Positions 33,431 to 45,318 of a stretch of DNA of 64,000 bases are shown here, in pieces. Position 1 is the first letter of the stretch. Every line of letters starts with the position of its first letter. A program made the translations under genes and the position numbers. Under the pieces are notes generated by a model. It made no database searches and was not told the origin of the DNA. It worked only from the letters and a program-made list of their open reading frames with translations. Source of the stretch: Lactuca virosa (lineage: Eukaryota; Streptophyta; Magnoliopsida; Asterales; Asteraceae); assembly GCA_928212115.1 (NCBI GenBank), contig CAKMRJ010003334.1, forward strand, positions 103,961,923-104,025,922, given 5' to 3'.

Positions 33431-36107
33431 TGGTGTGTGACTATCCGAAAGTCTTTCCCGAAGATCTTATCGGATTGCCCCCTGATAGACAAGTAGAGTT
33501 TCGAATAGACTTGTTGCCAGGATCGACGCCAATAGCAAAAGCACCATACCGATTAGCACCGACAGGGTTGAAAGAGCTTATAATGCAACTTCGGGAGTTG
33601 TTGGACAATGGTTTCATTAGACCTAGTTCTTCACCCTGGGGAGCTCCGGTGTTATTCGTGAAAAAGAAGGATGGGAACATGAGGATGTGCATAGACTACA
33701 GAGAACTGAACAAGGCAACGGTAAAGAACAAATATCCATTGCCAAGGTTTGATGACTTGTTCGATCAACTGTAAGGTTCTAGCAGCATTTATGGATTTGA
33801 TGAACATGGTTTGTAAATCATTCCTCGATAAATCTGTAATAGTGTTCATAGATGACATTCTAGTTTACTCAAAGAGCCAGCAAGAGCATGGAAAGCACTT
33901 GCGATAAGTATAAGAAATTTTGAAGAAGGAGAAGTTGTACGCAACGTTCTCCAAATGTGATTTTTGAATTCGAGAATTCCAATTCTTGGGTCATGTGGTT
34001 AACCAGGAAGGAATAATGGTTGATCCAGCAAAGATTGAAGTTGTGATGAAATGGGAACGACCAAAAAGTCCCACTAAGATTTGAAGCTTTTTGGGATTAG
34101 CTGGATATTACCGAAGGTATATAAAAGGCTTTTCTTCGATAGCTACTCCATTAACAGCCTTGACCCATAAGGGAGCTACATATACATGGAGTGAGAAACA
34201 TGAAGAAGAGTCCAAAGAATTAAAGAAGAAGTTGTGTGAAGCACCGATTCTTTCTTTACCTGATGGAGTTGAATACTTCGCGGTCTATAGCGATGCATCT
34301 GGAGTTGGTTTAGGTTGTGTTCTGACCCAGATAGATAAAGTGATAGCATATGCATCTCGACAATTGAAAGAGCACAAAAGAACTACCACACTCATGATCT
34401 GGAGTTAGCAGTGGTAGTATTCGCATTAAAGATATGGAGACATTATCTTTATGGCGCAAAGTGCAAACTCTTCACTGATCATAAAAGTCTCCAATATCTC
34501 TTTGATCAAAAGGAATTGAATATGAGAACATGGCACTGGCTAGAGTTACTCAAAGATTACGATTGTGAGATACTTTACCACCCTGGTAATGCAAATGTCA
34601 TAACTGATGCTCTAAGTCGAAAAGTAAACCTGGAAAGAAAAAGGACAAGACCGTTAAGAATAGAAGTTGTCTCAACAATTGTGGAAAGCATTAATAAAGC
34701 TCAGGAAGAAGCTTTGGAGAAAATGACCAAAAGGAAGAACGTTTAGGCAAAATGTTGGTATTCAGTACAAATAGTCAAGGATTGAAGGTATTCCAAAATA
34801 GGATTTGGGTGCCTAAGATGGGAGGGATAAGGGATCTTCTGATGGAAGAAGCTTACAAGACCATGTACTCGATTCATCCCGGAAGCACTAAGATGTATAG
34901 GGATTTGAAACCTTACTGCTGGTGGCCAACGATGAAGCTCGATGTTGCAAAGTATGTGGCAGAGTATGTAAAATGTGCAATAGTTAAAGCGCAACATCAG
35001 AAACCATATGGGAGTTTAGAACCTTTGACAGTATCCATGGGTAAGTGGGAAGACATCACCATGGATTTTGTGACTAAACTACCCATGACGAAGAACGGCC
35101 ACGCCATGATTTGGGTAGTCGTGGATCGGTTTACAAAGAGTGCACACTTCATAGCAGCCAATGAAAGATGGTCTATGGATAAGCTTGCAAATTCCTACAT
35201 GAAGGAGATAGTAAGATTTTACAGTGTTCGCTTAACGATTGTATCAGATCGTGACAGCCATTTCACATCAAGATTTTGGAAGAGTCTACAAGATGAAATG
35301 GGTATGAAATTGTGTTTAAGTACAGCCTACCATCCGCAATCTGATGGTCGGAGAAAAAGGACAATTCAAACACTGGAAGATATGTTAAGAGCATGTACAC
35401 TAGAATTTCAAGGTAACTGGGATGAGCATTTACCCCTGGTAGAGTTTTCTTACCACAACAGTTACCATTCAAGCATTAAGATGGAACCTTATAAAGCCTT
35501 GTAAGGCCAGAAGTGTCGTACACCGTCTTGTTGGCTTGAATTCGGAGAAAAGCAGTTTATGGGTCCCGAAATAGTCCATCAGATTGCTGAAAAGCTAAAG
35601 ATGATTAGAGAAAGGATGTTAGCAGCTCAGGATCGCCAAAAGAGCTATGCTGACGAAAAGCGACGATCAATGACATTCGAAGTTGGAGATTCGATGTTGC
35701 TCAAAGTCTCACCGTGGAAGGGACTTATAAGATTTGGAAAGAGAGGAAAGTTGAGTCAAAGATTTATTGGGCCATTCAAGGTTCTTTAGAGGGTTGGGAA
35801 CCAAGCTTACAAGCTTGAATTGCCAGAAGAACTTGATGGTATTCATAACACTTTCCATGTGTGTTATTTGAGGAAGTTCACGGGGGAAGTTCCCGATATA
35901 ATTCCACTTTCGGAGTTAAGGATTGATGAAGATAAGAGGTTAATCGAAGAGCCTGAAGCAATTGTTGACCGTAAGATGAAGAAATTACGACGCAAGACAG
36001 TCAAATTAGTGTTAGTACCATGGAAAGATTCGAATGGGTCGAACCTCACATAGGAGACAGAGATTGACATGATGAGTCGTTATCCACATCTGTTTGCTGA
36101 TACATGA
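33431..36107 (+). pseudogene. gypsy pol of element A, broken
   Basis: The RT starts intact (PSSSPWGAPVLFVKKKDG, CIDYRELNK). About 150 bp are then missing after 33772, removing the first catalytic Asp region, before the FIDDILVYSK motif near 33846. Stops follow, including the TGA at 34082 shared with element B. RNase H is at 34091-34640. The integrase zinc finger has lost one Cys (AEYVKC). The DDE core keeps WVVVDRFTKSAHF and VSDRDSHF but has Lys (35355-35357) where Glu is expected. The GPF motif lies near 35773 and a chromodomain-like tail ends at 36107. It is a dead copy of a chromovirus-type element. Confidence 0.85.
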
Positions 36108-36142
36108 TTTCGGGACGGAATCATCCTAAGGGGGGAGAGAAG

Positions 36143-38224
36143 TGTAACGCCCGTGTTCCTGGCTAAGCATTATTATGATGATGTAATAGTTAGGGTCAAA
36201 AATTGTAACCTATTTTGAAGTAATAAAGAATAATTACTTGAGTATTATGTGATTTATGTGATTTATGTGCAATATATGTGCTTATAACGATATAATAAAT
36301 TAAGAATAAAATACGCGTCTAAAATAAATAAATAATTAGACCCAATATCTTTGAATAATGTTGAAGTAGTCTTAACAAGGATTCTGGAGATATAAGGAAT
36401 GCTAAAATCCGACTTATAACGAAGAAGTTATGACCCGTCTAAGTTTCGCGATTAAACCAGCACGGCTCCGCGTATCGTAAAAAGTAAATTTTTGACGAAA
36501 TAATTTTAGCCTTAGCGATCTAAACGAAAGTTGTAGTAGAAGTTAAACCGAGAGCATGCATATAGAGAACGTCTAAATCTGACTTCGTTAGAGAAAGTTG
36601 TGATTTTTCTAAGATTCAGCATAGCAGTATACAGCCCGAAAATCGAATTTTAGATTGATTGATTTTTAGCGGACACAATCTAAACGATAATTGAAGAACT
36701 CGTTAATAGGAGCCCAACGATATAAAGACAGACGAAAATGGACGTCGGATGACAAAGTTATGAATTTTTAACGGACTTTAACTGTCTAAGCCTGTTAAAA
36801 TATAACTTTAAAAATAAAGTCAAAATTAGCCGATGGAGTCTAAACAAAAGTTGTAGATCACATCGATAGCTACGCGTAGATATAAAGAACGTCAAAAACG
36901 GAGCTCGTATGCGAAAGTTTCGGATTTTACAAGGTAATTAATTTTCGAATTAACCAGAAATCGACACGTATCATCATCTAGGCCACACCTTCTTCCCCAC
37001 GGCTTGCCACCTGATCTACTTATAGGGATGATGTCTAGGCTGGATTTAGTGAGGTGTTTAAAGTAGGATTTCCAAACAGTATACTTCATATACCAAATGA
37101 ATCCTACCTCTGATATGATACTACCTGGTTGTTCCTTACTTGATAGATCTTGAAGTAGACTTTGAGTTAATGATGAATCTAGACTAATAATTAGTCGCAA
37201 TAAATATTAGACTATACTTAATGATAATGACACTAGGTTACATCTAAGGAAAAGACAGTTGCTAGAAGCGAAGCGCTACCCGAATTTTGAGTCATCACTT
37301 TATCAAGTAAGTGCATAGTTACTTTCATCTTACACATAGATATGAAGTATTTAACATAAATTGCATGCTATATGTGCCTATTATCTGTGTTCCTGATATC
37401 TATGTTGGATGAACGATTTATACATGTTTTACTTAATTTAAACTGTATATGTATTTTATACCTATAAATATGTTGGGTAAAAATGGGTAGATGAAAGATG
37501 ATGAAAAATGAAAGATGAGATAAATGATGAGAGGCCTTGATTTTAAAGTTGATCCAGTCATCTATCAGAGTATAGATGATGACCATGGGCTATTTTAGAA
37601 AAAATCCAGTGGAATGCTGGCAGGCTCGCAACATGTAGGTGTTTTTGAACTACGTGTTCACTAGGTGTACTCCATCCCCCTCATGGTTGCCTTACTGACA
37701 TATATTGCTGAGGAAACCCCTAAGCGTTATTGTCAATCCCGAAGATAATCCTTAGGCTAGGTCCCTTAAATTAGATGCTTTGGGGACAGAAAGTGAGGAT
37801 AACGGGAACGGGTAATCGGATTGAATGATTTGATGAAAATAAAGAAATTAATTATTATGGGTTGAAAACCCTATGTGCTCACCAGGCTCCCAAGCCTGAC
37901 CCACTCAGTTTCTTCTATTACAGTTACTGGCACAAGAGCACCGGTGTGATGAACAGATGAGAGAATTATGGATTATAGGCCAGTAGAATAATAGATGTTG
38001 TAAGGCCTATGTTATTTTCTGTTTATGCTTATGTATTGTATTGACGATGACATCCCAACGTTTTTAATATAATTAAAATACATTTATTTGGAAATGCTTT
38101 GATAACATATTTATCATATGTTGGGAACAAATTATGCAATATTATTCTTTAAAAAGATACTCTGATTTTTAAATAAAGCATAAATAAATCGGTATTTTCC
38201 GGCCGTGAAATTGGGAATGTCACA
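36143..38224 (+). repeat. 3' LTR of gypsy element A (427-bp deletion)
   Basis: The polypurine tract AAGGGGGGAGAGAAG precedes TGTAACGCCCG at 36143; the LTR ends GAATGTCACA at 38224. Relative to the 5' LTR it lacks 427 bp (29671-30097), with a TGAT microhomology at the joint (37012-37015). The lost part holds the palindromes and the TATA box. The right flank is copia integrase (element E). Confidence 0.85.
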
Positions 38225-38705
38225 GTTTTTGACTGAATTGGGCATATCTCATAATTTTTCGTCTCCATACACACCGCAAAAATGGTGTTGTCGAAAGGAG
38301 GAATCGCTACTTATGTGAAGTGGCGAGAACAATGCTCACTTATGTGAACTTTCCTCAATACTTTTGGGCAGAGGCTGTTTCGACTGCTTTCTTTACGCAA
38401 AATCGTTCTTTCATTCATCGTCGTTTTAACATCACACCATATGAAATTATAAACAAAAGGAAACCTAATGTTAAATTTTTCCATGTTTTGTATGCATATA
38501 ATTCTTCATGAATCTCAAGGATAATCTTTCCAGATTTCAGTTGAAAGCTGATGAAGGAATCTTTTTGGGATATACTCAAAACTCTGTAGCCTATAGGGTG
38601 TTGAACAAATGAACAAGGAAGCTAGAAGAAACTTTCAATCTCACATTCGATGACCATTATGTCAAAAGAGTTGAACAGTCTTTCATTCAAAAACCTATTA
38701 TTGCT
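38225..38705 (+). pseudogene. copia integrase fragment (element E)
   Basis: The sequence after the element A LTR reads FLTELGISHNFSSPYTPQ, a copia integrase core motif. A frameshift follows, then MARTMLTYVNFPQYFWAEAV at 38320-38511 and, in other frames, the copia region around ADEGIFLGY and SVAYRVLNK. Several stops are present. The upstream half of integrase, gag and the 5' LTR of E are absent from the window, lost in the deletion left of element A. Confidence 0.8.
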
Positions 38706-39049
38706 TAACCAAATGTTGAATCTGCACAAATGTATACTTTTTATTTTGATCTTGATTTAATTTTTGGTGTTCCTGATAGGGTAATTAATGCAGATATCAA
38801 TGCTCATGATAATCAAGTTCCTGAGACATCGAAACACTCTGATGATTTGACAGTCACAAATAAATAAAACAAATCACAATCTTTAACAACTTCAAGAGTA
38901 AATGTCGAGGGAGTACATGTTTTGACTACGGTAATGTTCCAAATAACAATTTTCATGACGTAACTGATAATATCTCAATTACAGGAGAAGTTTCGGATGC
39001 TGATGACATCTTTGAAGATGCACCTTTAGACTTTGAACCACTTATTCTC

Positions 39050-40210
39050 CGATGGGAAAATGGACAAGAAATTATCTGAAAGAACATATTCTTGGTGATC
39101 CAAATTATAGGGTCTTAACACGAGCCCAGATTCAAGCCAAAAATAAGGTGTTGAATGTTCATCAAGAATTCTATATGTTTAATGTTTTCGTTTTGAAACA
39201 TGAACCAAAAACAGTAAAGACTGCATTAGAACATCCTGATTGGATTGTTGTGATGCAATCTCAACTTGCTGAATTTGAATGAAACAAGGTTTGGCGATTG
39301 GTTCCTAAAACTAAAGATGTTTTTGTAATTGGTTTGAAATGGATTTTTAAGAATAAAACTAATGAAGAAGTCAAAACTATTCGAAACAAATTGAGACTAG
39401 TCGTAAAAGGTTATTCTCAACAAGAAGGTATTTGTTATGAGGAAACCTTTGCCCCTGTCGCAAGACTCAAGGCGATACGAATTTTTCTTGCCTATGCAGC
39501 TCACAAGGATTTCGACGTCTATTAAATGGATGTCAAATGTGCATTTCTCAATGGTGTTCTGGAAGAAACAGTGTATGTCGAACAACCACCAGATTTCGTT
39601 AATGATAAGTATCATGATCACTATTATATTTTAGACAAGGCAGTCTATGGGTTGAAACAAGCACCTCGTTCTTGATATGCAACTTTAACAAATTTTTTGA
39701 AAATCGCTAAATTTAAACAATGATCAGTTGATCCAACTTTATTTTGAAAGAAAATAGGGGATCATCTGATGCTCGTTCAAATTTATGTCGATGTCATTAT
39801 CTTTGGTTCAACTGGTCCTTCATTGTCTAAGGAATTTGAGGAACTAATAAAAAAGTCAATTTGAAATAAGTATGATTATAAAATTAATCACTTTTTGGGT
39901 TTGAATATTCGTCAAAGCAAGGAAGGCATTTTTATCAATCAAGAGAAATATACTCGAAATCTGCTTGAAAGGTTTGGCATGACGAATAACACGAAATTCA
40001 AAGTACCTATAGCAGTTGGCACACGCATAAGTTATTTGTTAGATAAGCATGTTTTGGATTTAACGACATGTAGAAGCATGATAGGTTCACTTTTGTATTT
40101 AACTGCAAGTCGACCTGATATTATGTTTGATGTATGTAATTGTGCCAGGTACCAATCGAACCCAAGAGAACCCCATCTTTCTGCAGTAAAGAATATATTT
40201 CGATACCTCA
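39050..40210 (+). pseudogene. copia reverse transcriptase fragment (element E)
   Basis: Conserved copia RT blocks: ALEHPDWIVVMQSQLAEFE, WIFKNKTNEE, EETFAPVARLKAIRIFLAYA, then TAA (39523-39525) where Gln is usual, MDVKCAFLNG, AVYGLKQAPRS, and IYVDVIIFGS. There the catalytic YVDD has become YVDV. HFLGLNI, SMIGSLLYLTASRPDIMF and FRYL follow. At 40210 the frame is split by element B, resuming at 49038 as LKGTVSLGLWYP. Multiple stops show an old copy. Confidence 0.85.
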
Positions 40211-41874
40211 TGTAACGCCCGTGTTTCTGGGTTAAGCATTAATGATAGTCTAGGTTAACCTTTGTAACTCATTTTGAAATAATAAGAATGTATTATTTGA
40301 GTATTATATGTTTATTGCTTAATTGTGTGATTTAAATGAATTAAGGATAAAAATAAGCGATAAAATAAAAATGTTAGATAAACCCGATATCCATACATGA
40401 AGTTGTAGTGGTCGTGGCAAGGTTTCCGAATATATAAAGAATGCCGAAATCCGAGTTATAACGAAGAAGTTATGACCTGTCAAAGTTTCGCGACAGAACC
40501 GACACGACACGGTATGACGTAAAATATGAATTTAAGATAAATCGATATCTAGCCTTAGTGATCTAAACGTAAGTCGAAGAGTTTGTTAAACCGAGAGCGT
40601 GCATAAAAAGAACGTCTAAATCTTACCTCGTATGAGAAGTTATGATTTTTCTAAGTTTCGACTTAGCGGTATGCAGCCCGAAACTCGAATATGAGATCGA
40701 GTGACTTTTAGCCAAAACAATCTAAACGAGAATCGAAGATCTCGTCGTTAGTAGTCCAACGGTAAAAAGACAGACGAAAACGGACGTCGGATGAATAAGT
40801 TATGATTTTATAACGGAGTTTTCCTGTCCCGGCCTGCTAAAAATAATATAATAAAAATAAAGTCAAAATTAGCCAACGGAGTCTAAATGAAAGTTGTAGA
40901 GCATAGTCTCACCTACGCGTGGATATAAAGAACGTTGAAAACGGAGCTCGTATGTGAAAGTTATGAATTTTTGAAGTTCGAGGCACGCATACCAAAGCTT
41001 ATCCGAAGGGAGCCTAGGGATGCGAGGTACGCCCAGCGTACATGTCGACAGCGAGGTACGCTCCGCGTCGGAAGAAGTTATGCCTCACGTACAGCTGCTT
41101 TCCTCGGTCCTGAAGAGGTCACGTCGCCCCACCCGAAGTTCACCACCTGGCACCTTATCTGAAGTACGCCCAGCGTAGGGCCTCGGTACGCCCAGCGTAG
41201 TCCGAGGTCTCGCTGCTATAAATAGGAGGTCGAGGCTGCCGATCTTTTTTGCTAGCAGGCTCATAACCTGTAGGTGTTAATGAACTTGGGTGTTCATTTG
41301 CTGTACTCCATCCCCCTCATGGATGCCTTTAGGACAATTGTGGAGGAAACCCCTTCGCAGTAATGTCCACCCCGATGAAAATCCTTAGACTAGGTCCATT
41401 GTGATAGTTGTTTTAGGGACATAAAGTGAGGATAGCGGGAATGGGTAATTGGGTTATTGTTGGTTGATAAACTAAATATAATTATTTATTGTGGGTTGAA
41501 AACCCTATATGCTCACCAGGCTCCCAAGCTTGACCCACTCAGTTTTTCTTTGTATTACAGGTAGTGGCACGAGAGCATAAGTTGGATGACTTGTCAAGAT
41601 ATTTTGGATTATAGACCATAGTTAAATATAACTGTTGTAAGGTCTATTTTGTATTGTTTATGCTTTTGGTCAGTATCGGAACATGACATCCCGAGTTTTG
41701 ATATATAATGAAAATACATTTCTTTAAGAAATGCTTTGATAAACTTTATTTTATCATGTTTTGTTTTGGGGACAAATTTCCGCAACTCTTTTAAATCAAT
41801 GGATTTACTCTGAAATTATTTTAAAAGCATAAATGAAACCGGTCTTTTCTGGCCGTGATTTTGGGGATGTCACA
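40211..41874 (+). repeat. 5' LTR of element B (540-bp deletion)
   Basis: Same family as the 3' LTR but lacks the segment equal to 47871-48410, joined at GC microhomology (41251-41252), directly downstream of the TATA box (TATAAATA, 41217-41224). TACGCCCAGCGTA palindromes lie at about 41028, 41165 and 41187. It ends GATGTCACA. Confidence 0.9.
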
Positions 41875-41876
41875 GT

Positions 41877-41888
41877 TGGTATCAGAGC
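41877..41888 (+). other. primer-binding site of element B
   Basis: TGGTATCAGAGC, complementary to the 3' end of plant initiator-Met tRNA, two bases after the LTR end. Confidence 0.85.
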
Positions 41889-42231
41889 ATTAGTTTAAGC
41901 GAACTAGGAATTTGTAGGATTTCTAGACTTAAACTTAGAATGCTAAGTGAAGATTGTGAGATGAGCGTCTGTTATATTTAAGACACGAGCACTAGTTTAT
42001 TTTAGGAAAGTTGCCTAAAATGTTTTTATGTGCTAAATGCCATATATGATATTATTTGTTCGGATCTATGGTTTGTTTCCAACCGAATCTGGAAACCTTA
42101 TGTGTTTAGGGTTCTAAGCGTATGACGACGGTATTAGAACTAGCATGTAACGTTTCGAAGCGATAAGGATGGTTTAAATATCTATCGTGAATAAAGATCT
42201 AAATTCACCTTATTCGGTGTATAGATCAAGA

Positions 42232-43973
42232 ATGGCAAGAACAAGAAGCAGAGTTGGAAACGCGAACAAAAACAGGAATCAACCACCTGTAATCGAGAAA
42301 ATACCTGTTGTAGCTGCTGCACCTGAGCCGGTGACAATGGCTGGTGTACAATTGATGATTCAGACGATGTTAGATCGTCAGATGGAAGAAACTAGACGTC
42401 TGCTTCAACAAAATCGTGAAAGCTTTCAATACAAGTTGAAGAGCCCGAAGTGAATGGAGGGTCGTCGGAAGGAGGTAACTTCAGTGGGACTGTTGGTCAA
42501 GCCAACCCACCAATTGTTAGGCAGAATAACCACGATGGAGGGAATGATGGCCTTGGATGCAAGTACACAGATTTTCTGACTTGCAAACCATCGACCTTCA
42601 CTGGAAAGGAAGATCCGATCGGAGTTATGGATTGGATCTCAGAAATGGAGTTGGCCTTTATGACATGCGGTTGCAAGGGAAAACTACAAACCATATATGC
42701 AGTACGTCAGTTCAGGGGTGGCGCTGTTCGTTGGTGGAACACTCTGGGAAAGACCCTAAACCCTAATGAGCCACTGCAACTGACTTGGGCAAAGGTCTTG
42801 GTGCAATTCAAGCGCAAGTTCTGCTCGGCCCAAAATCTGCTAGAATTGGAGAACAAATTTCTGACATTGACAAAAGGCAGCATGTCAGTTGATGAATACA
42901 CCAATGCATTTACAAACAAAATGGAATTTGCTTTACGCATCGTCCCAGATGAGCTGACAAAAGTGGACCGGTACACGAAGGGACTCCCATGGGAGTACGC
43001 GGTGCCAGTGCGTCAGGCACCTACTCTAGAGGCAGCAATTTGGGCTGCCAAGTCCGTTGAGGACATGATCAAGGGAAGAACCGCCAGCAAAGTTGAAGTT
43101 GGTGAAAAGAGAAAGTTTGAAGGAACTTCAGGTTCCAGCAAGAAAAGCAAATTTTCGAAGTCTGATTCGAAAAAGTTTGGAGGAGGAAAAGGAGGCGAAT
43201 CGAAATGGTGTGAGAAGTGCAAGAAAAAGCACTCTGGGAAATGTAGTGAGGATGTGACCTGCTACAAGTGTGGAAAGACGGGGCAATATGCCAATGAGTG
43301 TCCGTCCAACAAAAGAGTGTGCTTTGGGTGTAATGAAGAGGGGCACATTTTGAAAGACTGTCCGAGAAAGAAGGAGGCAGCAAAACCCAATATTCCCCCA
43401 AAGCCTAAAGCAAGAGCTTTCCAGATGACACTGGAAGCTGCTAAAGAAGAAGTTGATGTCGCTTCAGGTACCTTTCTCGTAAACAATTTGCCTGCCCAAA
43501 TTTTATTTGATTCTGGAGCCAACTATTCCTTTATTTCGCATGAATTTGGTAGAAAACTAGCTTTGCATGTTGATAGACTAGATAATGCTTTATTAATCGA
43601 AGTTGCTAGTGGCAAGTTTGTACCTATTAGCCATCGTATGAAAAACATCTTAATCGACCTGAATGGGAATAAGTTCCACGAGGAATTATTGCCTATCAAA
43701 CTTAACGGTTTCGACATCGTGTTGGGAATGGATTGGCTTAGCGCCAATGATGCCGAAATACTGTGCAAGAAGAAGATTGTAAAAGTAAACCCGCCTGGGA
43801 AAGAGTCATTTATGGTGTATGGGGACAAACGCATGGTAAATTCTGGAATCATTTCTCTAATGAAAGCCAGAAAGTGTTTGGCCAAAGGATGTACATCATA
43901 TTTGGCATTCATGATTGACGCAAAGAAGGAGAAAAAGGAGATGAAGAGCATTCTTGTCGTGTGTGATTATCCG
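42232..43973 (+). pseudogene. gypsy gag-protease of element B
   Basis: ATG at 42232 (MARTRSRVGNAN). A 1-nt frameshift near 42435 separates the N-terminus from the main frame. The main frame shows the gag core (GGAVRWWNTLGKTLNPNEPL, LTWAKVLVQFKRKFCSAQNL), a Ser/Lys linker, then Cys-rich knuckles: CEKCKKKHSGKC, CYKCGKTGQYANEC (His replaced by Gln) and an intact CFGCNEEGHILKDC. The aspartic protease follows (ILFDSGANYSFIS, Asp at 43509; GFDIVLGMDWL). It ends at an in-frame TAA (43974-43976) in the gag-pol joining region where a Glu codon is usual. Overall it is fairly well preserved. Confidence 0.9.
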
Positions 43974-43976
43974 TAA

Positions 43977-45318
43977 GTATTTCCCGAAGATCTTCCTGGA
44001 TTACCGCCTGACCGACAAGTAGAATTTCGTATTGACTTGTTACCAGGAACGAAGCCAATAGCAAAAGCACCTTACCGATTAGCACCAACGGAGATGAAGG
44101 AGCTGATGATGCAACTTCAGGAGTTATTGGACAAAGGTTTCATAAGACCTAGTTCATCACCCTGGGGAGCTCCAGTGTTATTCGTGAAAAAGAAAGACGG
44201 GAGTATGAGAATGTGCATTGACTACAGAGAGCTGAATAAGGCAACGATAAAGAATAGATATCCGTTGCCGAGGATAAATGACATGTTCGATCAACTACAA
44301 GGTTCAAGTTATTTTTCAAAGATCGACCTAAGGTCAGGATATCATCAGCTGAAGGTGAGAGAGCAGGATATCGAGAAGACTGCATTCAGAACACGATATG
44401 GACACTACGAGTTTTTGGTTATGTCGTTTGGACTAACCAATGCTCCAGCAGCATTCATGGATTTAATGAACAGAGTTTGCAATCCGTTCCTTGATAAATT
44501 TGTGATAGTGTTCATAGATGACATTCTGATTTACTCGAAAAGCCAAGAGGAGCATGGCCAACACTTGCGCGAAGTGTTAGAAGTCTTGAAGAAGGAGAAG
44601 TTGTATGCTAAGTTCTCCAAATGTGATTTTTGGATTCGAGAAGTCCAATTCTTGGGTCACGTGGTCAACCAAGAAGGGATAATGGTTGATCCAGCTAAGA
44701 TTGAAGTTGTGATGAAGTGGGAACAACCGAAAAGTCCCACGGAGATCTGAAGCTTTTTAGGATTAGGCGGATATCACCGAAGGTTTATCCAAGGCTTTTC
44801 TTCGATCGCTACTCCATTAAAAGCTTTGACTCACAAAGGAGCTACTTATGCATGGAGTGATAAGCACAAAGAAACATTCGAGTTACTAAAGAAGAAGCTA
44901 TGTGAGGCACCGATTCTTTCTCTACCCGATGGAGTTGAAGACTTCGTTGTCTATAGCGATACGTCTGGTGTTGGGTTGGGTTGTGTTTTGACCCAAAGAG
45001 AAAAGGTGATAGCATATGCGTCTCGACAGCTGAAAGAGCATGAAAAGAACTATCCCACTCATGATTTGGAGTTGGCAGCGGTAGTATTTGCTCTGAAAAT
45101 ATGGAGGCATTACCTCTATGGCTCGAAGTGCAAACTTTTCACTCATCATAAGAGTCTCCAATATCTCTTTAATCAGAAGGAATTAAATATGAGGCAACGC
45201 GCTGGCTAGAATTACTTAAGGACTACGACTGTGAGATACTTTACCACCCGGTAAAGCAAATGTTGTTGCTGAAGCTCTCAGTCGGAAAGTCAATCTTGAA
45301 AGAAAAAGGCCAAGAGAG
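43977..45318 (+). pseudogene. gypsy reverse transcriptase-RNase H of element B
   Basis: In frame with gag beyond the TAA: RT motifs IAKAPYRLAP, FIRPSSSPWGAPVLFVKKKD, CIDYRELNKATIKNRYPLPR, FSKIDLRSGYHQ, TAFRTRYGHYEFLVMSFGLT, VFIDDILIYSK (catalytic YxDD-type motif as FIDD), FLGHVVNQEGI. A TGA at 44748-44750 (usual Arg codon) precedes SFLGLGGYHRRF, the RT thumb/RNase H link. RNase H shows VYSDTSGVGLGCVL and ASRQLKEHEKNYPTHDLELA. Two 1-nt deletions (about 45198 and 45250) break its end. Confidence 0.9.
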
